Positions 5,828-8,406 of a stretch of DNA of 8,406 nt are shown here, one piece after another; within the stretch, counting starts at the first letter, position 1; the number at the start of each line of letters is the position of its first letter. The notes under the pieces were generated by a model. The model saw nothing but the letters and a program-made list of their open reading frames with translations. It made no database searches and was not told where the DNA came from. The DNA comes from Anaerolineales bacterium UBA6668 (GTDB taxonomy: Bacteria > Chloroflexota > Anaerolineae > Anaerolineales > UBA6668), in assembly GCA_002455215.1 (NCBI GenBank), contig DKKK01000053.1, forward strand, positions 1,188-9,593, in the 5' to 3' direction. Position numbers and translations under genes: made by a program.

Positions 5828-7216
5828 ATGCCTACTGACCAATATTCGCAACTGCTTTCTGCCATTACAGCCGCATTTCCGGCAACTTTGGTGGAATTGG
5901 CAGAATTATGTGGGCAACCAAGTGTGAGCGCTAGTGGTTGGGGTATTCCCGAATGTGCCGATTTGGTGAGTCGTATGCTTCGCAAGCGGGGCTTTGCGGT
6001 GCAAGTATTCACTGCCAATGGTGTACCGCTTATCTTTGGCGAATATCGCCACCCGACTAGCTCCAAAACGTTGCTATGCTACCATCACTATGACGTGCAA
6101 CCAGAAGGCGACCTGAGTTTATGGCAATCGCCGCCTTTTGAACCGCAAGTACGCAACGGCGCACTGTATGCGCGGGGCGCTTTGGACGATAAGGGGCAGT
6201 TGGTTTCGCGCCTTGCCGCGTTGGATGCCATCAAAGCTGTCACCGGTTCCTATCCCTGTAATCTTAAATTTCTCATCGAAGGTGAAGAAGAAACTGGCAG
6301 TACCGGGCTTCAAGCCTTCCTACCTGAACATACTGACTTGCTGAAAGCGGATGCTTGCATTTGGGAGTTTGGCGGGGTCAATTCCCAAGATACCCCATTA
6401 CAATTTTTGGGCTTGCGTGGCATTGCTTGTTTTGAATTACGGCTTAAAGCGCTAACGCGCGATGCCCATTCCGGTTTGGGCGGCGCAATCTTCCCCAACG
6501 CGGCTTGGCGGCTGACATGGGCGCTAGCCAGCCTGAAAGACCGTTTTGAGCGCGTACAAATTCCCGGCTTTTACGATAATGTGCGCCTTCCGAGTGCATT
6601 GGATTGGCAAATGGCGGCGGAAATCCCTTCCCAACGTGACTATTATCGCCAAATGTTTGGGGTGCAGGACTTTTTACGCGCCGCTCAATCCCCTGCCGAA
6701 GCCTATTTGCAAGAAGTATTTGAGCCAACCTGCACCATCAATGGGCTAAATAGCGGCTATCAAGGACCTGGCTCCATGACAGTATTGCCCGCCGTTGCCA
6801 GCGCCAAACTGGATTTTCGTCTGGTGCCTGACCAAATGCCAGCGGAAATTGCCCAAAAACTACGCGCTTATCTCGACGCGCAAGGTTTTGACGATATTGA
6901 ACTGCTCGATTGGGGCGGCGCACCGCCCGGGCGCACAGACCCCAATCACCCCTTTGTCAAATTGGCAGTGGAAACCGCCGAGCAAGCTTACGGCAAAAAA
7001 CCGATTATCTACCCGATGAATGGCGCTTCTGGTCCCAATTATGTCTTTCTCAAATACCTAAACCTACCGGTGATTACGGCGGGGGTGGGGCATCCCGGAG
7101 GTGGGGTGCATGGTCCAAACGAACATGTGCGCCTAGATCTGCTGGAAATCGCCATCCGACACCTGGCGCTCTTGATTTTTCGTTTTGGCAATGATAATGC
7201 TCCGACAAGATTGTGA
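5828..7216 (+). CDS. M20 family metallopeptidase (dipeptidase / carboxypeptidase G2 clan)
   Basis: A 462-residue di-zinc peptidase that hydrolyses dipeptides, acylated amino acids or similar amides, most likely in the cytoplasm as there is no signal peptide. Metal and catalytic residues follow the M20 pattern: HHYDVQP (H87, D89), ARGALDDKG (D120 as bridging ligand), EGEEETGS (E154 as general base, E155 as ligand), WEFGG (E180 in the fourth ligand position) and GGVHGPNEH (H428). The insertion between them, with DAHSGLGGAIFPNAAWRLT, is the dimerisation domain and supplies its conserved histidine. The gene starts 2 bp after the stop of the small membrane protein and has no Shine-Dalgarno sequence of its own beyond the AGG of that junction. 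The overall layout resembles the ArgE/DapE/CNDP-like dipeptidases; the precise substrate is not determinable. Confidence 0.93.
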   Translation: MPTDQYSQLLSAITAAFPATLVELAELCGQPSVSASGWGIPECADLVSRMLRKRGFAVQVFTANGVPLIFGEYRHPTSSKTLLCYHHYDVQPEGDLSLWQSPPFEPQVRNGALYARGALDDKGQLVSRLAALDAIKAVTGSYPCNLKFLIEGEEETGSTGLQAFLPEHTDLLKADACIWEFGGVNSQDTPLQFLGLRGIACFELRLKALTRDAHSGLGGAIFPNAAWRLTWALASLKDRFERVQIPGFYDNVRLPSALDWQMAAEIPSQRDYYRQMFGVQDFLRAAQSPAEAYLQEVFEPTCTINGLNSGYQGPGSMTVLPAVASAKLDFRLVPDQMPAEIAQKLRAYLDAQGFDDIELLDWGGAPPGRTDPNHPFVKLAVETAEQAYGKKPIIYPMNGASGPNYVFLKYLNLPVITAGVGHPGGGVHGPNEHVRLDLLEIAIRHLALLIFRFGNDNAPTRL

Positions 7217-7287
7217 GCTTCACACGGTACGCCGCTCTTCCCGGTAGCATTTACCGTCACCCTTACCCCAAAATACACCTGCATCTG

Positions 7288-7373
7288 CGATATTCGGCAC
7301 ACGTGCCGAACATCGAGTTGTGTTTTTTAAAGGGGAAAAGCGCAATTTTCACGCGTGGCGAAAATAAATACAA
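7288..7373 (+). repeat. Intergenic repeat copy C: perfect dyad plus downstream arm
   Basis: This is the most complete copy. TTCGGCACACGTGCCGAA (7293-7310) is a dyad with 8-bp arms around AC. It can also be drawn as a 7-bp hairpin with loop CACG. On its left it extends to ATATTCGGCA (7290-7299). After 15 nt comes TTTTTTAAAGGGGAAAAGCG (7323-7342), then CAATTTTCACGCGTGGCGAA (7343-7362) and AATAAATACA, which align with copies A and D. The whole lies between the M20 and NUDIX genes and ends about 30 nt before the NUDIX ATG. Confidence 0.65.
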
Positions 7374-7402
7374 CAAACCCTTTCCATAAATTTTTGTAAA
7401 AC

Positions 7403-7864
7403 ATGAGCAAGAAAATTACCCCTAAAGCATTTTTAGTGATTCGCCGTGGCAATGAGATTCTGGTGCAGGAAGGTTACGACCGTGTTGCCAAAAAAGCCTT
7501 TTTTCGCCCGCCGGGGGGCAAGGTGGAGTTTGGCGAGTATAGTCAACAAACGGTGGTTCGTGAACTAAAGGAAGAACTAGGCATAGATGTTACTGTAGTC
7601 ACAGCGGTTGGCATGTTGGAAAATATCTTCACATTAGACGGCGAAAACCACCATGAGATTGTATTCGTCTTTGAAGGCGTGTTCAACGAAGAAGCGCTTT
7701 ACCAAAAGAGTGTACTGGAAGCGGTAGAAGGTCAGCGCAAATTTGAGATGATTTGGGTAAATTTACAGGACTTTTTCAGCCAAAGATTACGCCTGGTGCC
7801 ACCGGAACTGAACGGGCTTCTGCAAGAGAGCGAAATTATCCCCCTGCAGGTAGTTTCAAAATAG
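7403..7864 (+). CDS. NUDIX hydrolase
   Basis: A 153-residue protein with a perfect Nudix box at residues 39-61: G39, five residues, E45, seven residues, then R53-E54-L55-x-E57-E58-x-G60-I61. The glutamates bind the Mg2+ used to cleave a nucleoside diphosphate linked to some other group. FRPPGGKVEFGEYS before the box and the following VTAVGMLENIF and HHEIVFVFEGVF strands are typical of the fold. The substrate (oxidised nucleotide, nucleotide sugar, ADP-ribose or another) cannot be assigned. The ATG at 7403 has no Shine-Dalgarno sequence; a repeat copy with promoter-like placement ends about 30 nt upstream. The stop is 3 bp before the start of the M67 gene, so the two form an operon. Confidence 0.93.
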   Translation: MSKKITPKAFLVIRRGNEILVQEGYDRVAKKAFFRPPGGKVEFGEYSQQTVVRELKEELGIDVTVVTAVGMLENIFTLDGENHHEIVFVFEGVFNEEALYQKSVLEAVEGQRKFEMIWVNLQDFFSQRLRLVPPELNGLLQESEIIPLQVVSK

Positions 7865-7867
7865 CGT

Positions 7868-8380
7868 GTGAACTCTCCCCAGCCAGCAATCCCCCTTGCC
7901 CCGCCAGTTTTATATTGGACATCAGCCGTGCAAACGCAAGCCGAGCGTTGGTTGAGCCAAGCCCTGCCCAATGAAGGATGTGGCTTTTTGTTGGGGCAGT
8001 ACACGGCTGAAGGCGCACAGGTACAGCAAGCGCTCGGCGTTGCCAATGCCAGCGCCAGCCCAACGCGCTTTTCCATGTCTGGGCAAGATTTATACCGCAT
8101 TTATTCTGCCAGTGAGCAGGGCGGGCTGTCACTGTTGGCTATATTTCACTCTCACCCAAGCGGGCTTCCTGTCCCTAGCGCCACCGACCTAGCCGAAGCC
8201 ACCTTGCCCCACTTGCATTTTCTCATTGCCACGCCCGACTCCCGAGGGGTTTGGCAGTGGCAAAATTTTCAAATTCTTAGCCCGCATTTATTCATCAAGA
8301 CAAAAATTCTGTTATACTCGGGAAATATACTCGATACAGATAAAAATAGTGCATCTATGCTTAAGGGAGAAAAAGCGTAG
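7868..8380 (+). CDS. JAMM/MPN+ metallopeptidase, M67 family (Mov34/JAB)
   Basis: A 170-residue protein with a complete JAMM zinc site: E36 in NEGCGFLLG and H94-S-H96, seven residues, S104, two residues, D107 in HSHPSGLPVPSATD. Bacterial members cleave isopeptide or peptide bonds after a Gly-Gly-like end of ubiquitin-like or sulfur-carrier proteins, as Mec does on the CysO-cysteine conjugate. No E1-like or ThiS/MoaD-like partner is seen in the window, though one could lie beyond the right edge. The frame opens with GTG at 7868, 3 bp after the NUDIX stop, and there is no nearby ATG that preserves the domain. The last 30 or so residues (from LFIKTK) lie past the domain. They are encoded in AT-rich DNA and run into a repeat copy, so this tail may be a recent extension. 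Confidence 0.9.
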   Translation: MNSPQPAIPLAPPVLYWTSAVQTQAERWLSQALPNEGCGFLLGQYTAEGAQVQQALGVANASASPTRFSMSGQDLYRIYSASEQGGLSLLAIFHSHPSGLPVPSATDLAEATLPHLHFLIATPDSRGVWQWQNFQILSPHLFIKTKILLYSGNILDTDKNSASMLKGEKA

Positions 8381-8406
8381 CTTTCATCCGTGCCGAATAT
8401 AGCACA
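8361..8406 (+). repeat. Intergenic repeat copy D, cut by the window edge
   Basis: The copy reads TTAAGGGAGAAAAAGCG, then CTTTCATCCGTGCCGAATAT, then AGCACA at the edge. It matches copy A (1672-1713, minus strand) at about 38 of 42 aligned positions and copy C less closely. Its first 17 bases encode the last few residues of the M67 protein, and the TAG stop lies inside the repeat. It points to whatever gene follows the window. Confidence 0.65.

Noticed and set aside
7224..7257. Small inverted repeats after the M20 gene (ACGGTA with TACCGT, or CGGTA with TACCG)
   Set aside because: The stems are only 5-6 bp, compete with each other and have no T-run, so a terminator call is not supported.

Overview
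The window is a bacterial chromosomal segment of about 8.4 kb with moderate GC content. Eight protein-coding genes can be supported. Three lie on the minus strand in the left part (a glycogen-debranching enzyme, an SAM-dependent methyltransferase and an FtsB/DivIC-like protein). Five lie on the plus strand in the right part (an arginine-decarboxylase-like enzyme, a small membrane protein, an M20 peptidase, a NUDIX hydrolase and a JAMM/M67 metallopeptidase). The two blocks diverge from a 500-bp gene-free region (about 3515-4014). Most starts lack a strong Shine-Dalgarno sequence, and TTG or GTG starts are likely for two genes. A Chloroflexota-like bacterium is my best guess, based only on the general look of the FtsB-like and small membrane proteins. 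That placement is weak and rests on no search.

Left region: glgX (1-1627, minus) runs off the left edge. A gene-free stretch of about 650 bp (1628-2284) follows, holding two facing-away copies of an intergenic repeat, several small inverted repeats and a 15-bp stem-loop that could be a terminator. The methyltransferase (2285-3007) and the FtsB-like gene (3050-3514) share a strand with a 42-bp gap and may be cotranscribed.

Right region: the arginine-decarboxylase-like gene (4015-5433) is followed by an 86-residue single-pass membrane protein (5565-5825) whose stop lies 2 bp before the start of the M20 peptidase. After a 186-bp spacer, the NUDIX and M67 genes form a tight pair with a 3-bp gap. 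These are mostly metabolic and housekeeping functions (glycogen breakdown, polyamine synthesis, peptide hydrolysis, nucleotide clean-up, division). No defence system, phage, transposase or CRISPR array is visible.

The most noteworthy feature is not a gene. The larger intergenic regions contain degenerate copies of a short repeat with the half-site GTGCCGAATATA. It is sometimes a full dyad (best copy TTCGGCACACGTGCCGAA at 7293-7310). In several copies it is preceded by a conserved arm reading roughly TTAAGG-GAAAAGCGC. At least eight copies can be aligned by eye. They may be a decayed non-coding repeat family, or a shared promoter/operator element upstream of glgX, the methyltransferase, the decarboxylase, the NUDIX gene and whatever follows the window.
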